From positions 18,730 to 82,729 of the forward strand of contig JADFZS010000005.1 of the NCBI GenBank assembly GCA_015232405.1: a DNA stretch of 64,000 nt. Reading direction: 5' to 3'. This document shows positions 1-8,563 of the stretch, piece after piece. The notes under the pieces were generated by a model. It did no database searches and was not told the DNA's origin. It was given only the letters and a program-made list of their open reading frames with translations. A program made the translations under genes and the position numbers. The first letter of the stretch is position 1, and each line of letters starts with the position of its first letter. This DNA is from Magnetococcales bacterium (lineage in GTDB: Bacteria; Pseudomonadota; Magnetococcia; Magnetococcales; JADFYX01).

Positions 1-576
1 GTTACTGTTGATCCATAGATCAATCTCACCTTTCATAAGGGCTTCAATACCCTCTTTTGGTGATGGGAAGCTAACCACGTTATAGGAGTTGTCTTTTAGC
101 CATTGCTCGGATGAATAACCTTTTACAGCTCCTGTTTTCAGCTGTTTGATGTTTGAGCTGTTCCCCGTTTTTTTTCCAAACAGATAGAGTTTTTCAGGTA
201 TCAATGGACCTACCCATTGAAAAAGCTTTTCCCTTTTTGGGGTTCTTGAAGGAGGTAACAGAACAGTATTTGGTTCGTTTTGGGTTCGGTGAAAGGCTTC
301 CGACCACAACTCCATATGGATGGAATCGTCTCTATCTAATCGATTTAAAATCTCTCTTACTATCTCAATGCCAAGTCCGGTAATACGTCCATCTTTGACA
401 AAGCTGACAGGTGGGATGTTCGGGGCCAATATGGTGATTGGATTTTTTTGGGTTGCTTGAGCATGGGTTACGAACAGTTGGAAAAATAGAAAAATAAAAA
501 TAAAAAGGTCTCTTGTTCCAGGCCAACTTTTCAACCAAGCTATTGTGCTTGATATTGCTTTGAACTTTATATTCAA
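1..576 (-). CDS. Family-3 periplasmic solute-binding protein, C-terminus cut by window edge
   Basis: The frame is open from a TTG at 576 to the window edge (192 codons seen). The TTG follows an in-frame stop directly and has an AGGGAG-type ribosome-binding site about 9 bases upstream; no ATG occurs early in the frame. A hydrophobic run rich in Phe/Ile ending near THAQA (about residues 25-42) looks like a signal peptide. The mature part has the pattern of SBP_bac_3 proteins: GRITGLGIEIV near the start, WVGPLI in the middle, then GAVKGYSSEQWL followed by KEGIEALMKGEIDLWI. Such proteins bind amino acids or other small polar solutes in the periplasm, either for an ABC importer or as a sensor. It lies just downstream of, and in the same direction as, the hybrid kinase at 704-3124, so it may feed a signal rather than a transporter. 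Confidence 0.8.
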   Translation of the reverse strand, partial: MNIKFKAISSTIAWLKSWPGTRDLFIFIFLFFQLFVTHAQATQKNPITILAPNIPPVSFVKDGRITGLGIEIVREILNRLDRDDSIHMELWSEAFHRTQNEPNTVLLPPSRTPKREKLFQWVGPLIPEKLYLFGKKTGNSSNIKQLKTGAVKGYSSEQWLKDNSYNVVSFPSPKEGIEALMKGEIDLWINSN

Positions 577-703
577 TTACAAAAACTCCCTTCTACCAAG
601 GATTCTCAACCAAGCAATCCCAACATCTTTTGTAAAGCATATTTCGTATAAGATTTCTAAGGTTAAACATATATAGACATAAATTTAAGCAGAGATACAG
701 TAT

Positions 704-3124
704 TTAAGAAGAAGTGTACATAGCTATTGCATCAATCAAACGTTTTTTGCGTATAGGCTTGGATAGGTGGATGTTGCAACCAGCATTTCTGGTTTTTTCA
801 ATGTCCTCTTTCATGGCATTGGCGGTAAGTGCTAAAACTGGTATGGGTGAAAAGTTGTTATTACGTTCCCACTCTCTAATCTTTCTGGTTGCTTCATAAC
901 CATCCATGACAGGCATCTGGATATCCATCAAAATTATATCAAAACCACCTTTCTTGAACTGTTCTACGGCTTTGGCTCCATTTTCGACGATGGTTAGTTG
1001 GTGATGGGTGTTTTTTAAAAAGGCCTTAAGTATAGCGCAGTTATCTTCTGCATCATCTGCCAATAGAATTGATAAACCCTCTTTAACAATTTGAGAAGAG
1101 GGGGGGATGGTATGGTCATCAACAGATTTGCTCTTATCTATAATTAACTCTTGTAGTGGTATCTCTACATAAAACGTGCTTCCTTTGCCAAGTTGGCTTT
1201 CAGCCCAAATGGTTCCTTGCATTTTTTCTACTAATTTTTGACAAATTGATAGGCCCAAACCGGTACCACCATAGCGTCTGGTTGTGGATGTGTCGGCTTG
1301 AATAAACGGTTGAAAGATAGTTTCCTGTTTATCTTCTGCAATCCCTATCCCGGTATCTGAAACTGAAAAACGCAGTAAATTTTTCTTGGTTTGAAGTAGA
1401 GTAAGTGTGACTTTTCCTTTTTTTGTAAACTTTACTGCATTTGAGAGCAGATTAATTAATATTTGCTGTATTCTTTGGGGATCACCCATCACAAGTGTTG
1501 GGGTAGGAGATATGGTTATTGTGGATATTACCGTCCCTTGGTTTAGTGCCTTGGTTTTGAGAACATTTACTGTACTTTGGGTCAACTCTTTAGGGTCAAA
1601 CGGCATGATTTCCAGTTCCATTTGACCAGCATCAATTTTTGAAAGATCCAATATATCATTAATAAGTGATAATAGATTATTACCAGCACTGTTCATTATC
1701 TGGACAAAATTTTTCTGGTCAACATCTAGTTTACTCTCTGCTAGCATCTCTCCCATACCGATAATGGCGTTCATAGGAGTTCGGATTTCGTGGCTCATGG
1801 ATGCTAGAAAATCACTTTTGGCCTGGTTGGCATGTTCAGCAGCCTCTTTTGCGACTCTGTACTTCTCCTCAGCCATCTTGATATCGGTTATGTCATGAAC
1901 AGTGCCTGTCATGAAAATTGGTTCACCGCTGGTATCAAGAATAATTTCTGCCAGCTCTTGCACAATGGCAACTGTGCCATCAGGTCGCACTACACGATGT
2001 TCAACACGGTAAGTTTGGGATCTGTCATCCAGGGCTGTTTTTATGGCTAACTGCACCTTTTGTTGATCCTCAGGGTGAATGGAATTTAAAAATGCATCAT
2101 AGGAAGCTTTAAACTGCTGTGGTTCAAAACCAAAGATACGATAAACCTCATCTGACCAGGTAATATTATTGGTTTTTATGTTTAAATCCCAACTTCCAAC
2201 CTGGGCTATGCGTTGTGCATTTTTAAGGCTGGCAGTTCTTTCTTCAACAAGTTTTTCCAGATCCTTGTTGAGTATCAACAAATCATCTTCTGCTTTGCTT
2301 CTACATTTAACCTCATATTTTAACAGTTGGTACGGCTTGATAAGGTTTCCTCGTACAATAGCAATAAAAATAAACCAAAAAGAGAACAGCTTGAAAATGT
2401 GTCCGACAATGTTGGACAACCCATATACGCTGACATAAAAAGTAAAAGCCAGCTCTGCACACATGGTAAAGACAATGGCAACCATAATAATGGTGCGTTC
2501 AGAATCATCTAAAATTTCTCTGTTTTTGTAGATAAAATAGAGTGCGCCCAGGAGAATAAGATCTATTAAATATTCACAGTATATCTTTAAAGGTGTCAAC
2601 CCCTCTCCCTGGATGAACATGATGGGAAATTTACCCAAAAAAATAAATGTAGATATCGTAATGGCAATGAGGCCAAAAAATGTAAATAATTTTTCTTTGG
2701 TAAATTTTTGCTGGGTCATAAAGGGAGCGGAAATCAATAAAAAAGCTTCAAAAAAACGTGTTCCTACCCAAAATTGTACTGCATATTGTCCATCTTCACT
2801 TGGTAAAGTGTTCATTCCTTTGTATGTCAAAGCGTGCAGTAGATCCATGGAGCCGATCCAGAAATAACCACAGGCCAGATAAAGCAAAAAAAAGTTTTTT
2901 GAGTAGTCATAGGTGTACCATGCTACAGAAAACATTATAAACGAGACTGTAATAGCAAAAAATTCAGCGGTTACGTGAAAGGCAAGGAAATTGATGTTTG
3001 ATAGGAGTAAAACAAATATCGAAGCGATACTCGGAATCAACCACAACTGCCGTGACATCAAATGCTGCTTCCAGTTTTCACTGATGTCATCGGTTTTAGC
3101 GTGACCATTGTTAGTTACTGCCAT
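704..3124 (-). CDS. MASE3-PAS hybrid sensor histidine kinase with receiver domain
   Basis: 806 residues. About residues 25-265 hold seven or eight membrane segments with MASE3-type features (WYTYDYSKNFFLLYLACGYFWIGSMD region), so the sensor is integral to the membrane. A short coiled coil leads to a PAS domain (about 300-415; WDLNIKTNNITWSDEVYRIFG). The HisKA H-box carries H445 ([10 protein letters not shown]), followed by an HATPase with an intact N box and G boxes (about 550-665), then a receiver (about 688-800) with phospho-acceptor D734 and a conserved Lys near the end. Start ATG is preceded by AGAGGA. It is a paralogue of the kinase at 8564-12007, sharing the MASE3-PAS front. The ligand is not evident. 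A solute-binding protein gene follows at 576-1. Confidence 0.93.
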   Translation of the reverse strand: MAVTNNGHAKTDDISENWKQHLMSRQLWLIPSIASIFVLLLSNINFLAFHVTAEFFAITVSFIMFSVAWYTYDYSKNFFLLYLACGYFWIGSMDLLHALTYKGMNTLPSEDGQYAVQFWVGTRFFEAFLLISAPFMTQQKFTKEKLFTFFGLIAITISTFIFLGKFPIMFIQGEGLTPLKIYCEYLIDLILLGALYFIYKNREILDDSERTIIMVAIVFTMCAELAFTFYVSVYGLSNIVGHIFKLFSFWFIFIAIVRGNLIKPYQLLKYEVKCRSKAEDDLLILNKDLEKLVEERTASLKNAQRIAQVGSWDLNIKTNNITWSDEVYRIFGFEPQQFKASYDAFLNSIHPEDQQKVQLAIKTALDDRSQTYRVEHRVVRPDGTVAIVQELAEIILDTSGEPIFMTGTVHDITDIKMAEEKYRVAKEAAEHANQAKSDFLASMSHEIRTPMNAIIGMGEMLAESKLDVDQKNFVQIMNSAGNNLLSLINDILDLSKIDAGQMELEIMPFDPKELTQSTVNVLKTKALNQGTVISTITISPTPTLVMGDPQRIQQILINLLSNAVKFTKKGKVTLTLLQTKKNLLRFSVSDTGIGIAEDKQETIFQPFIQADTSTTRRYGGTGLGLSICQKLVEKMQGTIWAESQLGKGSTFYVEIPLQELIIDKSKSVDDHTIPPSSQIVKEGLSILLADDAEDNCAILKAFLKNTHHQLTIVENGAKAVEQFKKGGFDIILMDIQMPVMDGYEATRKIREWERNNNFSPIPVLALTANAMKEDIEKTRNAGCNIHLSKPIRKKRLIDAIAMYTSS

Positions 3125-3274
3125 GGGTCCTCTGATTTGTTCAGTTAGAACTAACTTAAGAGTACCGTATAATAATGTTGCTGTCTCTTTTTTTTGTTAA
3201 TAAACGCCACTTGACTTTGCCCGATTCAAGTATCTCTTGGCAATTTGTTTTAGTGATTTTAAATAATAATTGGA

Positions 3275-3571
3275 TCAGTCGGTGTTGCTATCATTTTCTA
3301 TAATTTTCCGGCTGGTGTATTCCAGGCATTTGTTTATTTCACCTTGATCAAAAACTTCTCCTGATTTCGGCTTAAGCTCAAGTATAATTTGACCATCATC
3401 TGCCAATTTTACTTCTAAGCTATCTAATTTTTGGTACTCATCGGTAGGGCAGCCACAGCGACCTTCACTGCAAGCTTGGAATTCATTGAGCATCTTCTGG
3501 TTTTGCTGACTCGTGACGCCATCAACCGTGATTTCCACTCCATCTTTGTGATTATTGAGTTTATATTTCAT
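3275..3571 (-). CDS. Small hypothetical protein with C-x4-C-x-C motif
   Basis: 98 residues, not recognised. It has no signal peptide or membrane segment, so it is probably cytoplasmic. Four cysteines: C34, C39 and C41 in CSEGRCGCPTDEY, plus C82. The C-x4-C-x-CP arrangement could bind a metal or be redox active, but the cluster is short for a known iron-sulphur ferredoxin. The rest alternates beta-prone stretches (VEITVDGV, LEVKLADDGQIILELKPK), which suggests a small alpha/beta fold. Its start has no strong ribosome-binding site. It lies 63 bases downstream of the Tas-like reductase in the same direction and could be cotranscribed with it. Coding status is supported by length and plausible composition only. 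Confidence 0.6.
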   Translation of the reverse strand: MKYKLNNHKDGVEITVDGVTSQQNQKMLNEFQACSEGRCGCPTDEYQKLDSLEVKLADDGQIILELKPKSGEVFDQGEINKCLEYTSRKIIENDSNTD

Positions 3572-3634
3572 GCCAAAACAATTAATTAATTTTCATAGGG
3601 GTTGGAGAGGAACTTTGATAGATCAAATAATAAG

Positions 3635-4687
3635 CTAAAACGGTAATGGATAGTTCCTCAATACACTATCAATCTCGTTAGCTATCTCTTCATTTATGGT
3701 TTTATCAAAGGCAGCAATATTCTCTTTTAATTGATCCATCGTTGTAGCACCGATAATAGTGGAGGTAACTCCATCAATAGAGTTACACCAAGCAAGGGCA
3801 AGTTGTGCAGTGGTGTAGCCGTGACGTTGGGCAACGTCCGAAAGGGCAATAACTGCTTGTTCGCCATTTTTGGTATCTCTAAAGAGTCCACTTTGCGGTT
3901 GAAGTGACCATCGACTACCAGTGGGACGTGCTCCATGGATATATTTTCCTGAAAGCATGCCTCCTGCCATTGGTGACCAGGGAAGATAGGCAATATCCTC
4001 ATGGATGCACTGTTCAATTAAGTAGGGCCAGTCTTTGGTGTGTAAAAGATTAAATTCATTTTGAATAGAGACCATGCGTGGCAGATCATATTTTTTGCTC
4101 AGTTCTATATATGTTTGAATTCCCCAAGGGGAATCATCCGAAAGTCCACAATGGCGAATTTTTCCAGCGGCTATACACTCTTGCAGACTTTCGAGAATAT
4201 CTTGCATCTGTTCTGTGTGAGCTTTTGTATCAGTTTGGCTAAAACTAATCATATTTGGCCAATGTTTGCTAAAATGAGCAGTCTGTCGATTTGGCCAGTG
4301 TAGTTGATAGAGATCTATGTAATCTGTTTGCAATCGTTTTAGTGATCCATCCAGCGCCAGTTTTACCGATTTACCCGTGATTGGTGAACCTTTGCGAATG
4401 TAATCAAAGCCAGGGCCGGCAATTTTTGAGGCAAGTATAAATGATTCACGTTTCTCCCTGTTGTTGGCTATCCAATTGCCAATAATGGTTTCGGTTTTAC
4501 CATAGGTTTCAGCGGTAGGAGGGACAGCATACAATTCTGCGGTATCGATAAAGTTGACTCCCTTATCAAAAGCATATTCTATCTGAGTGTCGGCATCATT
4601 TTGATTGTTCTGAAATCCCCAGGTCATGCTACCTAAGCAGACCCTGGAGACATCAAGGTCACTACTTCCAAGTTTTCTATATTCCAT
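3635..4687 (-). CDS. tas: Tas-like NADP(H)-dependent aldo-keto reductase
   Basis: 350 residues, close to the length of E. coli Tas (346). The aldo-keto reductase tetrad is visible: D48 and Y53 (FIDTAELYAVPP), K88 (ILASKIAGP) and H130 (LYQLHW). The AELYAVPP and ETYGKTETIIGNW stretches, and the C-terminal GATTMDQLKENI, match the Tas subgroup closely. The fold is a cytoplasmic TIM barrel that reduces aldehydes or ketones with NADPH; the physiological substrate of Tas is not settled. The start ATG has GAGGA seven bases upstream. Neighbours are a small Cys protein downstream and the chemoreceptor upstream, neither of which indicates a pathway. Confidence 0.93.
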   Translation of the reverse strand: MEYRKLGSSDLDVSRVCLGSMTWGFQNNQNDADTQIEYAFDKGVNFIDTAELYAVPPTAETYGKTETIIGNWIANNREKRESFILASKIAGPGFDYIRKGSPITGKSVKLALDGSLKRLQTDYIDLYQLHWPNRQTAHFSKHWPNMISFSQTDTKAHTEQMQDILESLQECIAAGKIRHCGLSDDSPWGIQTYIELSKKYDLPRMVSIQNEFNLLHTKDWPYLIEQCIHEDIAYLPWSPMAGGMLSGKYIHGARPTGSRWSLQPQSGLFRDTKNGEQAVIALSDVAQRHGYTTAQLALAWCNSIDGVTSTIIGATTMDQLKENIAAFDKTINEEIANEIDSVLRNYPLPF

Positions 4688-4804
4688 AATTATTCCTCAA
4701 CTTGAGTTTACTTGGTTTGCGAATCCTGCTTAATATTTTTTTCCATTTTTACGAGGCTTTTTAAGATTGAAGGTATAGCATCCATGGACTGTTTTGTTAT
4801 AGCT

Positions 4805-4848
4805 AAAAAAAAGCCCCCACGCTAACGAGCCTAAGCTCAGGTGGAGGC
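4805..4848 (-). terminator. Rho-independent terminator after the chemoreceptor
   Basis: On the minus strand an 8-bp outer stem (GCCTCCAC with GTGGGGGC, one mismatch) encloses an inner GAGC/GCTC hairpin and is followed by eight T residues (plus-strand A run at 4805-4812). It sits about 70 bases beyond the chemoreceptor stop codon. Confidence 0.85.
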
Positions 4849-4916
4849 AATTTTCAGTTGAAAGTTTGCTATATCGTTGGAAGCAATGTCAATACATTTT
4901 AGATCATGCCCTTCAA

Positions 4917-7142
4917 CTATACATTGAAGCGGTTGAGATCTTGGTTGAGTATGTCGGCAATCTCTCTTAGGTTTTTTGATTTTTCCTGCACTGTTTCACT
5001 CATATCGTCCATACGTTTAGCTGAACTTCGTATTTGTTCCATCCGTTTTGAGGTCTCAGCCGAATGATCGCATACACTTGCAACATTAACAGAGATGTTC
5101 TGGCTGTCAGTTGCTGCAGTTGACATTTTAATAGTTACCTCTTTGACGTTTTCAGCAGATTTTGTAACATTGCTGGTTACGGAGCCAACATTTATCGATA
5201 TCTCTTGCATGTTACGATTAACTTCATTGATACCAAGGTTGGATTCACCTACACGGCGAGTAACCTCATCAGTTTCACCAGAAACCATAGACATAGATTG
5301 CGAAACATTTTTGATTGCACCATTTTGTTCATCAACCAACTGTAGGATTTCACTGTTTGCCTGACGGATTAGCTCCACATCTTCAACTGCTTCATTGGCA
5401 GCAACAGAGACCTGTTGTGTGTGATCATTGATACGGTGAATGCCTTTATAGATCTTCTCGGTTGCCTCGCTGGTCAGTTTGGCCAGTTCCTTTACTTCAT
5501 TGGCAACGACAGAAAATCCCTTACCCGCTTCTCCAGCACCAGCGGCCTCAATGGAGGCGTTTAGAGCCAGCATATTGGTCTGCTGGGTTATATCGTTGAT
5601 GACATTGACTATTTCCCTTACCTCATCAGTAACAACGGTTAACTCATCAACAAGATTTTTAGCATTATTAACACGATCATTGGCCTTTATAGATTTTTCG
5701 TTGGCCATTGCGCTTTTAGAACGCACCTCGTTTAAAGAGGTTGTTATCTGTTCAATGGCTGATGATACACCATTTAAGTTGTTATTTACCGTCTCAATAG
5801 CTTCACCGACATGACCAAGATTTGCACTAGCCTCTTCGGAAGCAGCAGCAACCGCTGTGATACTTGTACCGCTCTCCTTTGCTGCATTGGCAATGACATC
5901 CATGGTATCTGACATATCTTTGGCGGAAGTGGCTACAGTATTAAGTTCATCACTGATGTTGCTCACTTCACCTGAAACACCGGATATTTTATTAGCAACC
6001 TCTCCCATGGTGCTTGCTAGGTATTCGGCCTCTGTGCTCAGGGTGTGGGAATCATTTTCCATCTCCTTTGAGACCTCATCCATGGCATTAGAGGTTAGAT
6101 TTAGCTGTTCGGCATTTTCAGCAATACGCCCCACCATCTCTCGCAGGTTATCAATCATGCTACGGATGGCATCGGCCAACATGCCAACTTCATCGCCTCT
6201 TTTTACATCGAGCTTTATGGTTAGGTTGCCTTCAGCCACTGCTTTTGCGGCATGGATACAGCTAATAATAGGCTTGCTTATGGCGCGACTAATTAGCAGG
6301 GCCAACAATAAACCAACTATAATACCGCCAATTGAGACAGCGCGTAAAAGTAGGTTGGTATGGCTGTATTTATCAAGAATAGCAGAGATGTTCTCGACAA
6401 TACTGATATGACCGATGGTTTCACCTACAATATTTTTCAACGGTAGTGTAAACGTAACAGTTTTGTCTTCTCTATTTAAATTAAGGGTAACATTGTCTGA
6501 GCCACTTTGGGTTGCAAAAGCAACATTTTCAGTGGAGAGAATAGTGTTTAGTTGCTCCATTAAATTGGTAAGATCAAGACCAGCAACCCCTAGGTTGTAA
6601 GGTTTTTTGGGTTTGTTGAAATAGGGGGTTACGTGCATTAAACGGACAGTTCCGTCAGGGAACTTTTCTAAAGCGAAGTTCTTCTTTTTGTCGGTAGATA
6701 CCTGTTCTAGCAGGGGAGATGAAAAACCTCTATCAATACTGCTACCTTTGTCACCGGAATATGACATGATTTTATTGCTACCAAGGGAGCTGTTCCAGAA
6801 AAAGAGCACCTGTATTTTTGTAGAAAGTTGATTCCAGACACTATCTACATGGGGAGCGATTTTGGTTTCTTTACCAGTTTTTAAGGATCTGATCAGTTTG
6901 CGATTTTTACGTATCAGATCAACCTCTTTTCCAAGGTTTCTACCTTCATTTTGCACAATTATCTGCCAACTACGTTCGATATTTCCAGCTTTGGAACGAA
7001 AAAGCTGGTCTAGATTATCCTGTTGAGTGGAAGATATGACGGCAAAAAATAGGATGGTCAGCATGATAAGAGGTATCATAACCATGCTGATCATCTTTTT
7101 TTGTAGAGATAGAGCGTTAATAAACCTGATAATGATGCCCAT
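4917..7142 (-). CDS. Methyl-accepting chemotaxis protein
   Basis: A GTG 11 codons further upstream is possible, but the ATG at 7142 has AAAGGG at ideal spacing, giving 741 residues. Layout: a first membrane segment near residues 15-38, a periplasmic region of about 240 residues with Cache-like patterns ([22 protein letters not shown]), a second membrane segment near 270-295, HAMP, and a long cytoplasmic coiled-coil signalling domain. The hairpin tip is intact ([31 protein letters not shown], read in parts), although the usual Arg in EAARAGE is Gly here. There is no C-terminal CheR-binding pentapeptide. It probably senses a small solute and controls CheA, which implies a motile cell. Confidence 0.95.
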   Translation of the reverse strand: MGIIIRFINALSLQKKMISMVMIPLIMLTILFFAVISSTQQDNLDQLFRSKAGNIERSWQIIVQNEGRNLGKEVDLIRKNRKLIRSLKTGKETKIAPHVDSVWNQLSTKIQVLFFWNSSLGSNKIMSYSGDKGSSIDRGFSSPLLEQVSTDKKKNFALEKFPDGTVRLMHVTPYFNKPKKPYNLGVAGLDLTNLMEQLNTILSTENVAFATQSGSDNVTLNLNREDKTVTFTLPLKNIVGETIGHISIVENISAILDKYSHTNLLLRAVSIGGIIVGLLLALLISRAISKPIISCIHAAKAVAEGNLTIKLDVKRGDEVGMLADAIRSMIDNLREMVGRIAENAEQLNLTSNAMDEVSKEMENDSHTLSTEAEYLASTMGEVANKISGVSGEVSNISDELNTVATSAKDMSDTMDVIANAAKESGTSITAVAAASEEASANLGHVGEAIETVNNNLNGVSSAIEQITTSLNEVRSKSAMANEKSIKANDRVNNAKNLVDELTVVTDEVREIVNVINDITQQTNMLALNASIEAAGAGEAGKGFSVVANEVKELAKLTSEATEKIYKGIHRINDHTQQVSVAANEAVEDVELIRQANSEILQLVDEQNGAIKNVSQSMSMVSGETDEVTRRVGESNLGINEVNRNMQEISINVGSVTSNVTKSAENVKEVTIKMSTAATDSQNISVNVASVCDHSAETSKRMEQIRSSAKRMDDMSETVQEKSKNLREIADILNQDLNRFNV

Positions 7143-7271
7143 TTTCCAATACCCTTTCGATGAACTACTCACCACTTGCAGTGTTAGATTACTTAAAGAA
7201 GACAGAAAAAAAAGCTCTTTAATTTTTTATATTTGGTGAGGTTTTAAACTAATAAGAGTCTGGCAGTAACA

Positions 7272-7324
7272 AGAGCCAGTTATGGTTTGGCTAATAATTT
7301 TACTTATCCAAACCAACTGGCTCT
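7272..7324. terminator. Inverted repeat downstream of the rhodanese gene
   Basis: A 10-bp perfect outer stem (AGAGCCAGTT with AACTGGCTCT) is extended by GGTTTGG/CCAAACC with a 2-base bulge; the loop is about 17 bases and AT-rich. It lies between the rhodanese stop (7356) and the chemoreceptor start. The flanking T runs are weak on both sides, so it may be a terminator or an RNA 3'-end structure. Confidence 0.55.
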
Positions 7325-7355
7325 GTATTTTGATAAGTGATAAACCAGGATAATA

Positions 7356-7823
7356 TCACTCCATTGGTAGCCCTTTGGCTTTCCAATCATTCATACCCAT
7401 CCGATACCATTGAACTTTGGAAAATCCCATATTTTTCAATGCTAATGCACCTTTTGCGCTACGCCAACAGTGGTCACCATTACAGTAGATTACGATAGCG
7501 CTACCTTTGTCAGCACCTTGCAAATCACCACAGCCATTGAATTTGTTAACAGTATTAGAGACCTCTCCAGCTCCAACATCGGCCTTGCCTGAGGATACCT
7601 GACAGCTAATAGAACCTGGAATTGTACCATTTTCAAAATCTGCCGGTTTTCTAGCATCGACCAAAGTTGCAGAACCGCTCTCCATGGCTCCCATTACAGC
7701 ATCAGAACCTACAACTTGTACGCCATCAAGCTGGCTGGGAACTTCTGGTTTTCCTGCTTGAGCCTGACCAACCAATAAAAAGGAAAACAACCCAACAAAC
7801 ATCATAAACCTATGTATATTCAA
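7356..7823 (-). CDS. Periplasmic rhodanese-like sulfurtransferase
   Basis: 155 residues. The chosen start is TTG at 7823, with GAGGA about seven bases upstream; an ATG six codons in is the alternative. An N-terminal hydrophobic run ending in GQAQAGK is a typical signal peptide. One rhodanese domain fills the rest: LVDARKPADFENGTIPGS (CH2A-like motif), catalytic C114 in the active loop CNGDHCW, then RSAKGALALKNMGF and the closing WKAKGLP. The second Cys in the loop (C119) is unusual and might allow disulfide or metal chemistry. Single-domain periplasmic rhodaneses move sulfane sulphur or bind small anions; the substrate is unknown. It appears monocistronic. Confidence 0.9.
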   Translation of the reverse strand: MNIHRFMMFVGLFSFLLVGQAQAGKPEVPSQLDGVQVVGSDAVMGAMESGSATLVDARKPADFENGTIPGSISCQVSSGKADVGAGEVSNTVNKFNGCGDLQGADKGSAIVIYCNGDHCWRSAKGALALKNMGFSKVQWYRMGMNDWKAKGLPME

Positions 7824-7829
7824 GACTTT

Positions 7830-8265
7830 ATCCTCAAAATAATTGAGACAACAATTAGTGAAAGTGGATAGCTAACACTCTCACCAAGAAAATCAAAAAT
7901 CTTTAACATAATGCTGCAGGTTCAAGTTATTTTTCTTTTTAAATACATTCATGTTAATGATATATGAATAGATGTTAATATAAATGCATACTATTATTAT
8001 TTAGTTTAAAAATCAACTATGAAATCATGGTGGTAGAATTGTAAATGCTATTAACAATTAATAATTGAATAGATTCAGATAGTTGATGCTTGGTAAAAAA
8101 AATTTAAAGTCAGTTGCCGGCTAACTATATACAATAGTTATGGTTTTTGCGATATACAACTATAAGATGCGGTGAGAATTCAATATAAAATAGTTATAAA
8201 ATTATAAAAAATTTTATATTAATGCATATAGTGTTAAAGAACATATGAAGAGTTAGGATTAAGTT
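7830..8265. other. AT-rich intergenic region
   Basis: About 435 very AT-rich bases between the divergent rhodanese and large kinase genes. It contains many ATTAAT/TATAAT-like stretches, which would suit promoters in either direction, but I see no unambiguous paired -35/-10, operator or hairpin. No convincing coding frame was found. Confidence 0.4.
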
Positions 8266-8502
8266 TTGAATAAGTGTAGTGTAAACACAGCCTTGAGTTT
8301 GCGTTGCTTACTCGGTAAATGGTCAAAATTCTTCTTCTAACCAAATAGACATATTTCACTGGAACATCAGGCAATACATTGATAGAGTATCTCCTTACGA
8401 TATGCCTTGGTATTCCTTTTGTTTGATAGGGTTTATAAAGAGTTCAATAACAACATAGAAGCTTGTCGAATTGAAAAACAAGCTAAAGCAGCGATCAAAT
8501 GA
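8266..8502 (+). pseudogene. Possible frame-shifted gene remnant
   Basis: Three consecutive short frames each read like ordinary protein: from a TTG at 8266, CSVNTALSLRCLLGKWSK; then, in another frame, QIDIFHWNIRQYIDRVSPYD and MPWYSF; then, in the third, FDRVYKEFNNNIEACRIEKQ ending AAIK and a TGA at 8500-8502. Composition is less AT-biased than the flanks. This would fit a decayed gene carrying two frameshifts, of unknown family. It could also be chance, so confidence is low. Confidence 0.25.
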
Positions 8503-8563
8503 GGCTGTTTCCAGTTTTTTGCGATTACCTCAACAATAGACTTTTTAAAAGAGGTTTTAGTAG

